From contig LYSW01000041.1 in NCBI GenBank assembly GCA_001657295.1, forward strand, positions 1 to 54,455: a stretch of DNA of 54,455 nt. The letters are read 5' to 3'. Below, piece by piece: positions 43,005-52,283 of this stretch. Below the pieces are notes generated by a model. It was not told where the DNA came from, made no database searches, and was given only the letters and a program-made list of their open reading frames with translations. The position numbers and the translations under genes are program-made. Each line of letters starts with the position of its first letter. Within the stretch, counting starts at the first letter, position 1. This stretch comes from Oceanicaulis sp. BBD 1991-10. GTDB taxonomy: Bacteria; Pseudomonadota; Alphaproteobacteria; Caulobacterales; Maricaulaceae.

Positions 43005-43034
43005 CGCGGGCCGCCCCGACAGGAACGGCCCGCG
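43005..43034 (-). terminator. Hairpin terminator after the second hydrolase
   Basis: CGCGGGCCG (43005-43013) pairs with CGGCCCGCG (43026-43034) around a 12-base loop; on the minus strand the stem is followed by TGTGTTTG. It lies just beyond the stop codon of the minus-strand hydrolase at 43061. Confidence 0.55.
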
Positions 43035-43060
43035 CGCCAAAGCTCATCGGATTTGAAGGG

Positions 43061-43930
43061 TCAGCGGATGAACCAGTCGATCACTTCCGAAGTCGCCCGG
43101 TCGATCGCGTCCGGCTGATCATAATACGCCAGGTGAGGCGTGTCGTCCCAGACGGTCTTGGCCGGCAGCTTGGAAGGGACGGCCTGCATGTGCCGGCGCG
43201 CGGCGTTGGGCAGGAAGCAATTATCGCCGTGGATCATCAGCCAGGGCGTGGTCATCGATTTGGCGGCGCTGAGGCTTTCATAGTGGAGCAGATCGGCGTC
43301 GCTCATCACCGCATAACGGTTTTCCCATTCGCCGCGCTCCGCCCAGGGCCCATACCAGTCGAACACGAAGCCGCCCGGCATGCCGACATTCATATCGACC
43401 GGGTCGGACGCCTTGACATAGTCCACCTCGCCCGTGGCCTCATACTTCGCCTTCGCCGCTTCACCCCGGGCGAGGCGCGCCTGGAGCCCGTCTTCGCCGA
43501 GCCATTCAAGATCACCCTCGCGGTCCCGGTAATGCCCGGCGATCGTGGCCAGCGCCTTGACGCCATCGAGCTCCGCCGCCGCCCGGAACGCGATCGAAGC
43601 GCCCTGGCAGATTGCGAGAATCGACACTTGGTCAGGGTCCACGTCCTCGCGGGCGCGCAAATAGTCTACGGCGGCTTCCAAGTCTTCGACCTTGTGTGCG
43701 GGATTCTCCCATCCTCGCGGCGTTCCGGCGCTCTCGCCGCGATAGCGGCTGTCATAGGCTAAGGCCACAAAGCCCTGCAGGCCCAAGCGCCGGGCGTATT
43801 GCGTGGGCGCCTGCTCTTTCTGGTAGGTCATCGGGCCGATGATCGCGACGGCGGGACGAACGCCCTCGCCCGCGCCATATAAGTCGCCCGTCAGCTCAAC
43901 GCCCGCGCTGTTGAATTTCACCTTTTCCAT
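43061..43930 (-). CDS. Alpha/beta hydrolase paralogue with altered nucleophile elbow
   Basis: A 289-residue cytoplasmic protein related to the exported hydrolase downstream: both share the YALAYDSRYRGES/FDFRGWGES strand, the D(E)DIVAAxxxLxGxED block and the ending DTPHLAYYDQPDAIDRATSE. In this copy the elbow reads LAICQGAS, so the position of the serine in the paralogue's CASAG is Gly; only the upstream Cys and a later Ser remain. It may use the Cys, be a non-hydrolytic homologue, or have a shifted nucleophile. A lid-like insertion (about 135-215) is present. Substrate unknown. Confidence 0.87.
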   Translation of the reverse strand: MEKVKFNSAGVELTGDLYGAGEGVRPAVAIIGPMTYQKEQAPTQYARRLGLQGFVALAYDSRYRGESAGTPRGWENPAHKVEDLEAAVDYLRAREDVDPDQVSILAICQGASIAFRAAAELDGVKALATIAGHYRDREGDLEWLGEDGLQARLARGEAAKAKYEATGEVDYVKASDPVDMNVGMPGGFVFDWYGPWAERGEWENRYAVMSDADLLHYESLSAAKSMTTPWLMIHGDNCFLPNAARRHMQAVPSKLPAKTVWDDTPHLAYYDQPDAIDRATSEVIDWFIR

Positions 43931-44119
43931 GGTCTTTCTCCGTCTGGTTTCGAGCGGCCTCGCCGCCGCTCTTCATCGCCAAGGAGGCTGCCAGATCGAG
44001 CGCCTCTGCGATTGGAGACGATTGCGGCGGTTTTGAAGATTTCGACTTCGGCCGCCTCGCACGCCGGACGCCGAAGCAGCCTGTTGCAGAACCGATGCGG
44101 CGCAGGCCGGCGGACATCA

Positions 44120-44809
44120 TCACCACTCGATCAAGCGACGATCCCGGAAGAAGCCGCCGGTGGGCCCGTCATCGGGCAAGGTCGCCAGCCAAATCGGCGT
44201 GTCGGCGCCCTCCTCAGGCGAGCGCGACGCGGCCTGGCCGCCCATGCGGGTGCGCACCCACCCCGGACAGGCGGCGTTCACCTTGACCGACCGCCCCAGG
44301 GCTTGCGCCGCGCTCAGGGTGACTGCGTTCAGAGCCGCCTTCGAGATTGAGTATGCCGCCGGGCCCGTCAGACCCTCGGTGAAGCTGCCCCATCCCGACG
44401 ATAGATTGACGATGCGCCCCCAACCGCGCGCCTTCATGCCGGGTCCGAAGGCGCGCATCAGCGCAAAGGGCGAGACGGCGTTCACCGCCAGAGCCGCTTC
44501 CAGATCACCGATTTCAATCTGATCCGCCGCGCCTTGCGGCAGGATTCCGGCGTTATTCACCAGAATGTCGACCGGACCATGTGCGCGCTCAATGCGCGCA
44601 GCGGCCTCAAACGCTGCCCGCGGATCGGTCAGGTCGAGCGTTACGGGCGTCGCGCCGATCTTTGCCGCGGCGGCCTCAGCCGCCGCGTCCGTGCGGGCGG
44701 ACGCCAATACCTTGGTGTCCGACCGCGCCGCCAATCCGGTTGCTATGGCGAGGCCGATTCCGCGATTGGCGCCGGTCACAAGCGCAATGCGCGTTGAAAC
44801 GTGAGACAT
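44120..44809 (-). CDS. SDR family NAD(P)-dependent oxidoreductase
   Basis: A 229-residue classical short-chain dehydrogenase: ALVTGANRGIGLAIATGLAA, VDILVNNAGILPQGAADQIE, GRIVNLSSGWGSFTEGLTGP then AAYSISKAALNAVTL with the Tyr-x3-Lys pair, and VNAACPGWVRTRMGG. The GANRGIG loop and short C-terminus suggest a carbonyl-reductase-like member. The substrate is unknown. It lies between the hydrolase pair and the AraC regulator, all on the minus strand, with gaps of about 90-190 bases that hold nothing recognisable. Confidence 0.92.
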   Translation of the reverse strand: MSHVSTRIALVTGANRGIGLAIATGLAARSDTKVLASARTDAAAEAAAAKIGATPVTLDLTDPRAAFEAAARIERAHGPVDILVNNAGILPQGAADQIEIGDLEAALAVNAVSPFALMRAFGPGMKARGWGRIVNLSSGWGSFTEGLTGPAAYSISKAALNAVTLSAAQALGRSVKVNAACPGWVRTRMGGQAASRSPEEGADTPIWLATLPDDGPTGGFFRDRRLIEW

Positions 44810-44901
44810 CAGAAATCCTCCCTAAGCCGGCCCCAGTCTGCCCCCGCCGCGGCGATCCGGATTGCACCCGCCTGCTCAGCTTTTGAAGGATTGCACTGGA
44901 T

Positions 44902-45819
44902 TCAGCGTTGATGGTCCTGACGAAAGGCCTTCGGCGTCACCCCTTCCGCCTGTTTGAAGACGCGGCTGAAATGGGCCTGGTCTGCAAAGCCGCAGCGCAA
45001 GGCGATATCAATCAGCGGCCGGTCAGGCAAAGCGAGCATCTTCTTCGCCTGTTCGATCCGGAATCGCGAGACGAATTGCATCGGGCTCTGGCCGATCGTC
45101 TCCTTGAACAAGCGCGAGAAGTGCGACGGGCTCAGGCCCGCCACGCCGGCCAGGTCGTCCAGAATGATGGTCTCGCCAAAATGCGCCGAAACATGGTCGA
45201 GCACGCGCTTATAGTGCCGAGCGGTGAAGCGGGCGGAAAAGCCGATCTCCTCATCGCTGCGCTCGGCGTATTTCTGGATCAGCTTGACCAGAAAGACGCG
45301 CGCCAGCGATTCAAACATCACTTCCGCGCCAATCCCGCCCGCCGCGAGCGCATCGCGCACCATCACGCCGGCCTGGCAGATATCGGGATCGTTGAACTGA
45401 GGCAGATCCTGAAGCTGGGTTCCGGTGAGCACCACCCCCACCTCGCTCTGGGCGAAGCGCTCCAGCTTGGCCGGATCCAGAGTGACGATGATGCATTTGG
45501 ACGGTTCAAACCAGCGCCAGCCCGAACGCATTCCGGCCGGCGTGACGACGATGTCGTTCGTTTCCAGCACGAAGTCCCGGTCGACGCCGTCGCGCACGTT
45601 CAACACGCGCTGCGGCGTCTCTTTCAGATTCAGGACGAGATGGTGCTGGACGAAGACATCGGTCTCCATCTCGCCGGGCTCAGCCTCGAAATACTCAAGG
45701 CTTAATAGCTCCGCCGCGCTGGGCCGGGCCAGATCGGCGCTGCGAAGGAGCGGCTGGGAGGGATAGACATCCTGATAGGTGCGCACGCTCTCTCCTTTCG
45801 AATAGGCCTTGCTCTTCAT
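44902..45819 (-). CDS. AraC-family transcriptional regulator
   Basis: A 305-residue regulator: an N-terminal cupin-like effector domain (about 15-190) and a C-terminal double helix-turn-helix (about 205-305) with IILDDLAGVAGLSPSHFSRL, FKETIGQSPMQFVSRFRIEQ, ADQAHFSRVFKQAEGVTPKA. This is the full AraC signature. It heads the minus-strand cluster of SDR and hydrolase genes and probably controls them (inference). Inducer unknown. Confidence 0.93.
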   Translation of the reverse strand: MKSKAYSKGESVRTYQDVYPSQPLLRSADLARPSAAELLSLEYFEAEPGEMETDVFVQHHLVLNLKETPQRVLNVRDGVDRDFVLETNDIVVTPAGMRSGWRWFEPSKCIIVTLDPAKLERFAQSEVGVVLTGTQLQDLPQFNDPDICQAGVMVRDALAAGGIGAEVMFESLARVFLVKLIQKYAERSDEEIGFSARFTARHYKRVLDHVSAHFGETIILDDLAGVAGLSPSHFSRLFKETIGQSPMQFVSRFRIEQAKKMLALPDRPLIDIALRCGFADQAHFSRVFKQAEGVTPKAFRQDHQR

Positions 45820-45853
45820 ATGGGGGGTGAAACCAGGCTGTCAGCCCGCCGGC

Positions 45854-45888
45854 AAAAAGAAAGCCCGGACGTCGCCGTCCGGGCTTTC
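45854..45888 (-). terminator. Rho-independent terminator of sppA
   Basis: GAAAGCCCGGAC (45859-45870) pairs with GTCCGGGCTTTC (45877-45888) around a 6-base loop; on the minus strand it is followed by TTTTT. It lies about 20 bases after the sppA stop and before the AraC gene. Confidence 0.9.
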
Positions 45889-45909
45889 CCGTTAGGATGC
45901 GGTGTTGGC

Positions 45910-47799
45910 CTACTGCACTTGGCGGAAGGCTTCACACTCAAAGCAGGTCGCGTAGAGATTATTGGGGTCGTTCATCAGCGTGACGGCCTCCAGCTCTCCC
46001 GCGGCCCGGCGGATCGTCTCGCCGAGCCAGCCTTCGCCGACGAGGCCGGAGCCGGCCAGATGGCCGATCGCGGCTTCCGCGCCGAGCATTTCGAGGAATT
46101 GCTCGAACTCGCTGGGCTCGCGCTCGAACAGCTTGACCCGATACTCGCCCTCTTCCAGGTCAGCCCGCGCCGCCGCAGCCGCGATCGCCGCGTCATAGCC
46201 GCCCAGATTGTCGACCAGACCGCGGTCATAGGCCTGCTGGCCGGTCCAGATACGGCCCTGCGCCACGGCGTCGACTTCGTCGCGAGTCATGTCGCGGCTT
46301 TCTGCGACAATGCCCAGGAACATCTCATAGCCGTTTTCGATCGAGGACTGCAGCACGCGGTCCCAGCTCTCCGGCACGCCGCCGAAGGCCGACGGGCCGC
46401 GGGCGGTTTCGGTCAGGGCGACGCCGTCCTCGAAGATGCCGATTTCCGCCGCCGCATTCTCAAAGGTCGGAATGAAGCCGAAAATGCCGATCGAACCGGT
46501 GATGGTCGTCGGTTCGGCCCAGATTTCATGAGCCGGCGTGGCGATCCAATAGCCGCCGGAGGCTGCGACGCCGCCCATGGAGGCGATCACCACCTTGCCG
46601 TCCAGACGCGCCTGCTCCAGCTCCTCGCGGATGAGTTCTGACGCGAAGGCTGAACCGCCGCCCGAATCGATCCGCAGCACGATGGCGCGGACATCGTCGT
46701 CCAGGCGCGCCCGCCGGATCAGCGCCGCATGCGCGTCACCGCCGATGGCGCCGCCATCCGCGTCGCCGTCAATGATGGTTCCCACCGCGGTGATCACCGC
46801 GATCGTGTCGCCATTTCCGCCCGAGGGGGCCTCGCGGCGGTCATTGAGATAGGCGAAGAAATTGCTCGCGTCGGTGCGGTCCTCGTCCGCATCCTTGCCG
46901 AAGCGGTCCTGCATCGCATTGCGGAACTCGCCGCGGCCGACTTGCGCATCGATCAGGCCCTGGTTTTCAGCGACGGCGGCCAGATCGCCGTTCGCGGCCT
47001 CAAGCAGGTCGGGAAGCGTGTCGGCATAGGCTTGGAGCGAACCCGCGTTCAAGCCGCGCGCCTGCTCCACCGCGCCTTGATAGGCGTCCCAGAGATCGCC
47101 GAAGACAAAGCGGTTCGCTTCGGCCGCCGCTTCCGACATTTCATCGCCCAGGAAGGGCTCCAGCGCCGATTTGAAGGTGCCGACCCGGTAGACGTTCACG
47201 GTGACGTTGAAGCGGTCGAGCAGCGAGCGGAAGAAGGTGCGGTAGACCGCGTAGCCGTTCACTTCAGCGCCGCCCATGTGGTGCATATGGATTTCGTCCG
47301 CATGCGCCGCGAGGAAGTAGCCGCCCATGCCGAAGAAATCGCCATACACGATGATCTCTTTGCCGGCCTCACGAAAGGCGGTCATCTCCTGACCGATCTG
47401 GTGCATCGCCGCCGGGGTCGCGCCGGCGAGATCATCAAAGCTGACGATCATCGCGGTCACGTCTTCGTCTTCAGCCGCCAGGCGGAAGCCGTCCACGACG
47501 TCGCGCAGCAGGATTTCGTCCGGCCCGCCGCCGCCCAGAAGCAAGGCCGGCAGGGCGTCGTCGGGCGAAACAGCGGTTTCTTCCTCAACGATGCGGCCCG
47601 CAGGCGCGAAGATCAGCACGCCGCTATCGGCAAGCTCGAACTTCTCATCGCCGGACGTCAGAGCAACCAGGCAGCCGGGAATCATAAGAACGAAGAGCAG
47701 GATCAAGAACAGGCCGAAGACCCGCAATATCCCGTGCTGAATCAAGCCGATCCAGTGCCACACAAGTCCGATCCCGGACGGAGAATTAGTCGCAGACAT
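45910..47799 (-). CDS. sppA: Signal peptide peptidase SppA, 67-kDa type
   Basis: A 629-residue inner-membrane serine protease that degrades cleaved signal peptides. One N-terminal membrane helix (about 25-47), then the tandem SppA domains. The catalytic Lys is in VYRVGTFKSALEPF (K210) and the nucleophile in ASMGGVAASGGYWIA (S414), matching the Lys/Ser dyad of the E. coli enzyme. RIDSGGGSAFASELIREE and TTITGSIGIFG are also typical. It is followed by a strong terminator and stands alone as a transcription unit. Confidence 0.96.
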   Translation of the reverse strand: MSATNSPSGIGLVWHWIGLIQHGILRVFGLFLILLFVLMIPGCLVALTSGDEKFELADSGVLIFAPAGRIVEEETAVSPDDALPALLLGGGGPDEILLRDVVDGFRLAAEDEDVTAMIVSFDDLAGATPAAMHQIGQEMTAFREAGKEIIVYGDFFGMGGYFLAAHADEIHMHHMGGAEVNGYAVYRTFFRSLLDRFNVTVNVYRVGTFKSALEPFLGDEMSEAAAEANRFVFGDLWDAYQGAVEQARGLNAGSLQAYADTLPDLLEAANGDLAAVAENQGLIDAQVGRGEFRNAMQDRFGKDADEDRTDASNFFAYLNDRREAPSGGNGDTIAVITAVGTIIDGDADGGAIGGDAHAALIRRARLDDDVRAIVLRIDSGGGSAFASELIREELEQARLDGKVVIASMGGVAASGGYWIATPAHEIWAEPTTITGSIGIFGFIPTFENAAAEIGIFEDGVALTETARGPSAFGGVPESWDRVLQSSIENGYEMFLGIVAESRDMTRDEVDAVAQGRIWTGQQAYDRGLVDNLGGYDAAIAAAAARADLEEGEYRVKLFEREPSEFEQFLEMLGAEAAIGHLAGSGLVGEGWLGETIRRAAGELEAVTLMNDPNNLYATCFECEAFRQVQ

Positions 47800-47943
47800 A
47801 TATAATCAGGGGCCCTTCAACCCCCGCCCCTCACTCATTGAGCCCCAGCCTGACGGCGTTCACAGCCTGAAATTGGCGTGCGGACCGGCCCATGTCCAGT
47901 CAATCCGGGTTAAACGTCAGCAATGCAGGCCGCCTTGCAGCCC

Positions 47944-49647
47944 TTATGAAACGCGCTCGGCCTGCGGCACCGCGCCTCCAAGCGCGGGGCGGACTCGCCA
48001 GGTGCTGTCGGGATAGGCGTTGAACTCCCGGCTCTTGCAGGTGTCGACGACCATGAGTTGCGCCACGGCCGCCTCACGGGTCAAAGTCAGGTGCACATAG
48101 CCGCGGTCATAGGCGTTGTGACGCATGACGTCCGGCGCCGCCTCTTCGGTGTAGACGCCGAAATCGACGCCCGGCAGGTCCAGTCGTTCGAATCGCGAGG
48201 GCGACGTGACCGAGGTGACGCCGAACTCGGCGCCGACCCGCTCGCCGGCCTCGGTCTTCAGGTCGATCGCCCAGCTGTTATGCGTATCGCCGGTCAAGGT
48301 TATGAAGTCGGCGTTGGCGGCGCGCGCCGCGGCGAACAGGCGCTCACGTTCCGCCGGATAGCCGTCCCAGGCGTCCAGATTGAACGGAGTTCCGAAGGCG
48401 AACCGCTTCACGAAGCTCCACGCCAGCGGATCGCTGGTCTGAATCACCCAGCGCAGCCAGAACGGCATGACCGCAGGATAATTCGGCGCCGGGACCCGGC
48501 CCATGATCACCTGATTGGCGAAGACCCGCCAAGGCTTGCCGGCTTCGACCGACGCGCCCAGCGCGGCGGCGACGAAGGCCAGCTGCTCCTCGCCCAGCAA
48601 GGTGCGGTCCTCGGCCCCGGCGGTGCGTTCGAGCCACTCCGCGACGATGCGCCGGTTCTCCGGATCATTAGGGTCGGCGGTGTCGGGATCGACCGGGAAC
48701 GGGTCCAGGAGGATTTCTTCCGAGCGGGCGGTCAGGCGGGTTTCGATATGGATCAGCGTCGCCAGATCGCCGATCTCCAGCGCGCCCCAGCGCTCATGCA
48801 TCGGCTCGCGCTCGCGAGACGGCGTCCAGGCCTGCCAGGCGGCCAGCGCGGCGTCCCGGCGCTCATACCAGTCGCCTTCGCTGGCGTCATGGTTCTCCGC
48901 GCCGTCGCGCCAGGAATTATTCGTGGTCTCGTGATCATCCCAGATCAAGACCATGGGGGCTGCGGCCTTCAGCGCCTGAAGATCGGGATCGCCGGAATAC
49001 TGAGCGTGCCGGCGCGCATAATCGTCATAGCTGACAATCTCGTGAGCCGGATCGGGTTGGCGCGACAGGCGTTCGGCGTCCTCGGTCGCATATCCGCCCA
49101 CGCCGTACTCGTAAAAATAATCGCCGAGATGGAAGGTCAGATCGACATCGCCGCGTTCGGCCGCATGGCGATAGGCGTTGAAAAAGCCCGCCGGGTAGTT
49201 CGAGCAGGCGAAGGCTGCGATCCGAAACTCATCCACCGAACCTGTCGGCAGCGTTTTCGCCGTGCCGACCGGGGAAAGCTGGTCGCGAAAGCGGAAGCGA
49301 TAAAAAATCCGTCCCCCCGGCGTCAGGCCATCCGCAAGGATTTTATACGGCGTCGCGCCGGCGGCTTCCGGGCCGGCGGGACCGGCTTCGGCCTCAAACA
49401 CGATGGCGGAGAAGGCTTCATCCGTGGCGGCTTCGACGGAGACCGGCGCGCCGTCCGCGCCGCTGACCGCGGTCCACAACATCAAGCTGGTCTGGTCGGG
49501 ATCGCCGCTGGCGACGCCATGCTTGAACGGCCCTTCAGGACGCGGCAGCGGGCCGAAACTGGGGTCCGAGCAGGCGCCCAGCGCCGCCGCGGCGCCCGCC
49601 CCGGCCAGAAGCGCGCCGCGCCGGGTCAGCCTGACTTCATTCTTCAT
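47944..49647 (-). CDS. phoD: Alkaline phosphatase D (PhoD family), Tat-exported
   Basis: A 567-residue metallophosphoesterase. The N-terminus has a twin-arginine motif (LTRRGALLAG) with a possible lipobox (ALGAC, Cys26). An N-terminal Ig-like domain (HGVASGDPDQTSLMLWT) precedes the metallophosphatase core: FACSNYPAGFFNAYRHAAER, HLGDYFYEYG, MVLIWDDHETTNNSW and TLTGDTHNSWAI. PhoD is Ca/Fe-dependent and releases phosphate from phospho-mono- and diesters in the periplasm. It lies just downstream of a TonB receptor gene on the same strand, so a shared nutrient-acquisition role is possible. Confidence 0.94.
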   Translation of the reverse strand: MKNEVRLTRRGALLAGAGAAAALGACSDPSFGPLPRPEGPFKHGVASGDPDQTSLMLWTAVSGADGAPVSVEAATDEAFSAIVFEAEAGPAGPEAAGATPYKILADGLTPGGRIFYRFRFRDQLSPVGTAKTLPTGSVDEFRIAAFACSNYPAGFFNAYRHAAERGDVDLTFHLGDYFYEYGVGGYATEDAERLSRQPDPAHEIVSYDDYARRHAQYSGDPDLQALKAAAPMVLIWDDHETTNNSWRDGAENHDASEGDWYERRDAALAAWQAWTPSREREPMHERWGALEIGDLATLIHIETRLTARSEEILLDPFPVDPDTADPNDPENRRIVAEWLERTAGAEDRTLLGEEQLAFVAAALGASVEAGKPWRVFANQVIMGRVPAPNYPAVMPFWLRWVIQTSDPLAWSFVKRFAFGTPFNLDAWDGYPAERERLFAAARAANADFITLTGDTHNSWAIDLKTEAGERVGAEFGVTSVTSPSRFERLDLPGVDFGVYTEEAAPDVMRHNAYDRGYVHLTLTREAAVAQLMVVDTCKSREFNAYPDSTWRVRPALGGAVPQAERVS

Positions 49648-49809
49648 CGCTTAAGTCCTCCCCCTTGGTGCTGGCGCAGGGTGACGCCGCTCCGCCCGAT
49701 CCGCAAGCATGGACCGGAAATGATGCGGCCGGCGTGAAGGCCCCTCGTCCGCCCCGCCGGCCGCCGCCCCGTCCCCCCGGACGTCGCGATTCAGCGCTGC
49801 GGCGACACG

Positions 49810-52093
49810 CTAGAATTCGGTTCCGACCCGCAGACCCAGCATGCGCGGAGAGCCGGCGATGAATGTCGGAATGCCGAAGGCGTCGCCGGTATTGCCCGCA
49901 TCAATGATGTATTCCTCATCAAACAGGTTTTCGGCGAAGGCGATGGCGTAGAAGCGCTCGCCCGGCGCATCCCAACGAATGCGCAGATCGACGACGCCAT
50001 AGTCGGTCTGGGTCTCGTCCTGAACGGCGTCGGTCAAGTCATTGTCGTTGTCGAAGAAGACTTCGGACTGCCAGGTCCAGGTCGGGATGATCGAGATGCC
50101 GCCGATCGGCGTCTCATATTCCGCCAGAACACCCACTGAGAAAGCGTGGTCCGGGGACAGGCGGAAGGTGTTGCCCGCGAACTCTTGCGCGTTGCCGTTC
50201 TCGTCAGTGTCGTCGAATTCAGAGAAATTATAGGCGTAGGTCGCAAACAGCGTCACGAGCTCGTTGAACTGGTGGTCCAGCTGGGCTTCAAAGCCGTATT
50301 GGGTCGCCCGGCCTGCATTATCGACGATGAAGGTCGCCTGCTGGGGCTCGAAGCGGCCGGTCTGGAAGTTTTCGTACTCTGAATAAAACACCGAGGCCTG
50401 GAAGGTGGTGTTCTCCCAGCTCCAGAAACCGCCGATTTCATAGCTGTCGACCAGCTCGGCCGGGACTTCCACGAATTGCCCCGCCGAAAAGCTGATCACG
50501 TCGGGACGGCGGCCGCGGGCATAGCTCGCCCACACATTAGCCACGCTGGTCAGGTCGTACTGCGCCACAAGACGCCAGGTGAAGTCGTCAAACTCGCGCT
50601 CGCCGCTTTCCACCACGCCGCCATTCGGCGTCGCCGGGATGAAGAGCGTCGGCGCGAAGGTGATATTGTTCACGCCATTGGCGTGCCAGCCATAGATGTT
50701 GGCTTCCTTCTCTTCCCGGGTCCAACGCAGACCGCCGGTGAGATCCAGCCGGTCTGTGACCGACCATGTGATGTCGCCGAACAGATCATAGGCGGTCGTT
50801 GCGCCATAATTGCCGGTCTCTTCCAGATAGAAGTCGCTCAGCGGCAGAATCTGACCCGTCGCCTGGAAGAAGCCGAGGGAGAAGGCCGGCGCCGTATCGA
50901 GCGGCAAGCCCAGCAAAAAGGCCTGAGCGACGACTTCATTGGTCGCCAGCGGAATCCGCTGGGATCCGCTTTCGTAGAAATAAGATCCGCCGAAGAAGCC
51001 GGTGACCGGTCCGCCCGCGTCGTAGTTGAAACGAAATTCCTGGCTCCACTGGCGGCCGGATGCGTCTTCGGCCACCACCAGCAGCTCCGCTGCGAATCCG
51101 TCCGGATCGAAAATCTCAACCGATTCAAAGCCGCGCCATCCAGAAATGGAGCTGACCGACCAGGCGTCGCTGAGGTCGTAATCGGCCAGCACGGTCACAC
51201 CGTAAACCTGGCGATCAATGCCCAGCGGCGCGCCGCCTTCAAATGCGCCGAACGTGTTCAGGGCGGCGGGTTCCCACGGCGCGAGGGACGCTCCCGGCGA
51301 CGGCGGGATCGCGCCGGACTTGAAGCTGGTGCCGCCTTCCGGCGTGTCGGTCTGATAGTTCGCGATCACGACGATTGAGCGCATCGCTCGGCCGCCAGCG
51401 GGCCGAGGCGCGCCAGGCGGACAGCTCGACGGCATTCATCGCGGGGGAGCCCAGGACGTTCTCCACATAGCCGTCGCGCTGCTTGTGGGCGCCGGCGAAA
51501 CGCAAGGCGAAGGTGTCGGTGACGGGCAGGTTCACATGACCGCGCATCTCAAAGCGGCTGTAATCGCCGACGGTGAGCTCGGCGGACCCGGCATAGCCGT
51601 CCAGATCAGGCTTGTTCTGGATGACGTTGATTCCGCCGATCAGAGCGCCGCGGCCAAACAGCGTGGCCTGGGGCCCTTTGGCGACTTCCACGCGCTCGAT
51701 GTCGAACAATTCCACATAGGCCGAGCGGGCCCGGGAAATCGATACGCCGTCCTGGAAGACCGCGACACGGGCTTCGCCGGTGGCGGCGCCGTCGTCCGAC
51801 GTGATGCCGCGGATCACGAAGCCGGGATTGTTCGGCGACTGCTCCTGCACTTCCAGGCCCGGCACGAAATCGGACAGGTCGTCGAACTGCTCGATGCCCA
51901 AAGTATTCAGACGCGCTTCGTTATAGGCGGTCAGATTGATCGGCACGTCGGCGAGCGATTGTTCGCGCTTCTGGGCCGTCACAGTGATGACGTCGGTGGC
52001 GACCGCCTCGTCATCGGCGTTGATTTGAGCAAGAGTCGGCGCGGTGAGCGTGGTCAGCGCGGCGCAGGCGAGCAGGCGGGCCTTCAAGCGCAT
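49810..52093 (-). pseudogene. TonB-dependent outer-membrane receptor, frameshifted
   Basis: From the ATG at 52093 (GAAGGA upstream) the frame encodes a signal peptide (MRLKARLLACAALTTLTAPT), a TonB box-like region (DVITVTAQKREQSLADVPIN), the plug domain (FVPGLEVQEQS, VFQDGVSISRARSAYVELFD, VEVAKGPQATLFGRGALIGG) and early barrel strands to WRPSDAL. The barrel continues in another frame from SIVVIANYQTDTPEGG to the C-terminal FIAGSPRMLGLRVGTEF. The break lies at about 51372-51384. One extra or two missing bases split what is otherwise a normal receptor of about 760 residues. Substrate (siderophore, oligomer or other) is unknown; phoD lies downstream. Confidence 0.9.
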
Positions 52094-52283
52094 GGGAGAA
52101 TCCTTCTTCAACACTTGTGCGGCGCCGCAGCGGCGCGCGTCGTCCGGCGCTTTACGCGGCTGGGATGACGCTTCCCTGACGAGGCGATGACAGGTATTTG
52201 ACCCTTCGAATTCATTGCTGCGATGTGATGAATTGGACACGTCGCGCCGCCGCAACAGGCCCATTGAAAAGGACCAAGCCGCC

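Noticed and set aside
45854-45888. sppA terminator considered as a third copy of the hairpin flanking the SIR2-STAND gene
   Set aside because: Only the outer AAAGCCCGG stem is similar; inner stem and loop differ, so it is an ordinary terminator.
46729-47805. Open frame (358 codons) opposite sppA
   Set aside because: Low-complexity Arg/Ala/Val translation; sppA with its Lys/Ser dyad explains this stretch.
48058-49737. Long open frame (559 codons) on the plus strand opposite phoD
   Set aside because: Antisense shadow; the minus strand holds a complete Tat-exported PhoD with all metal motifs.
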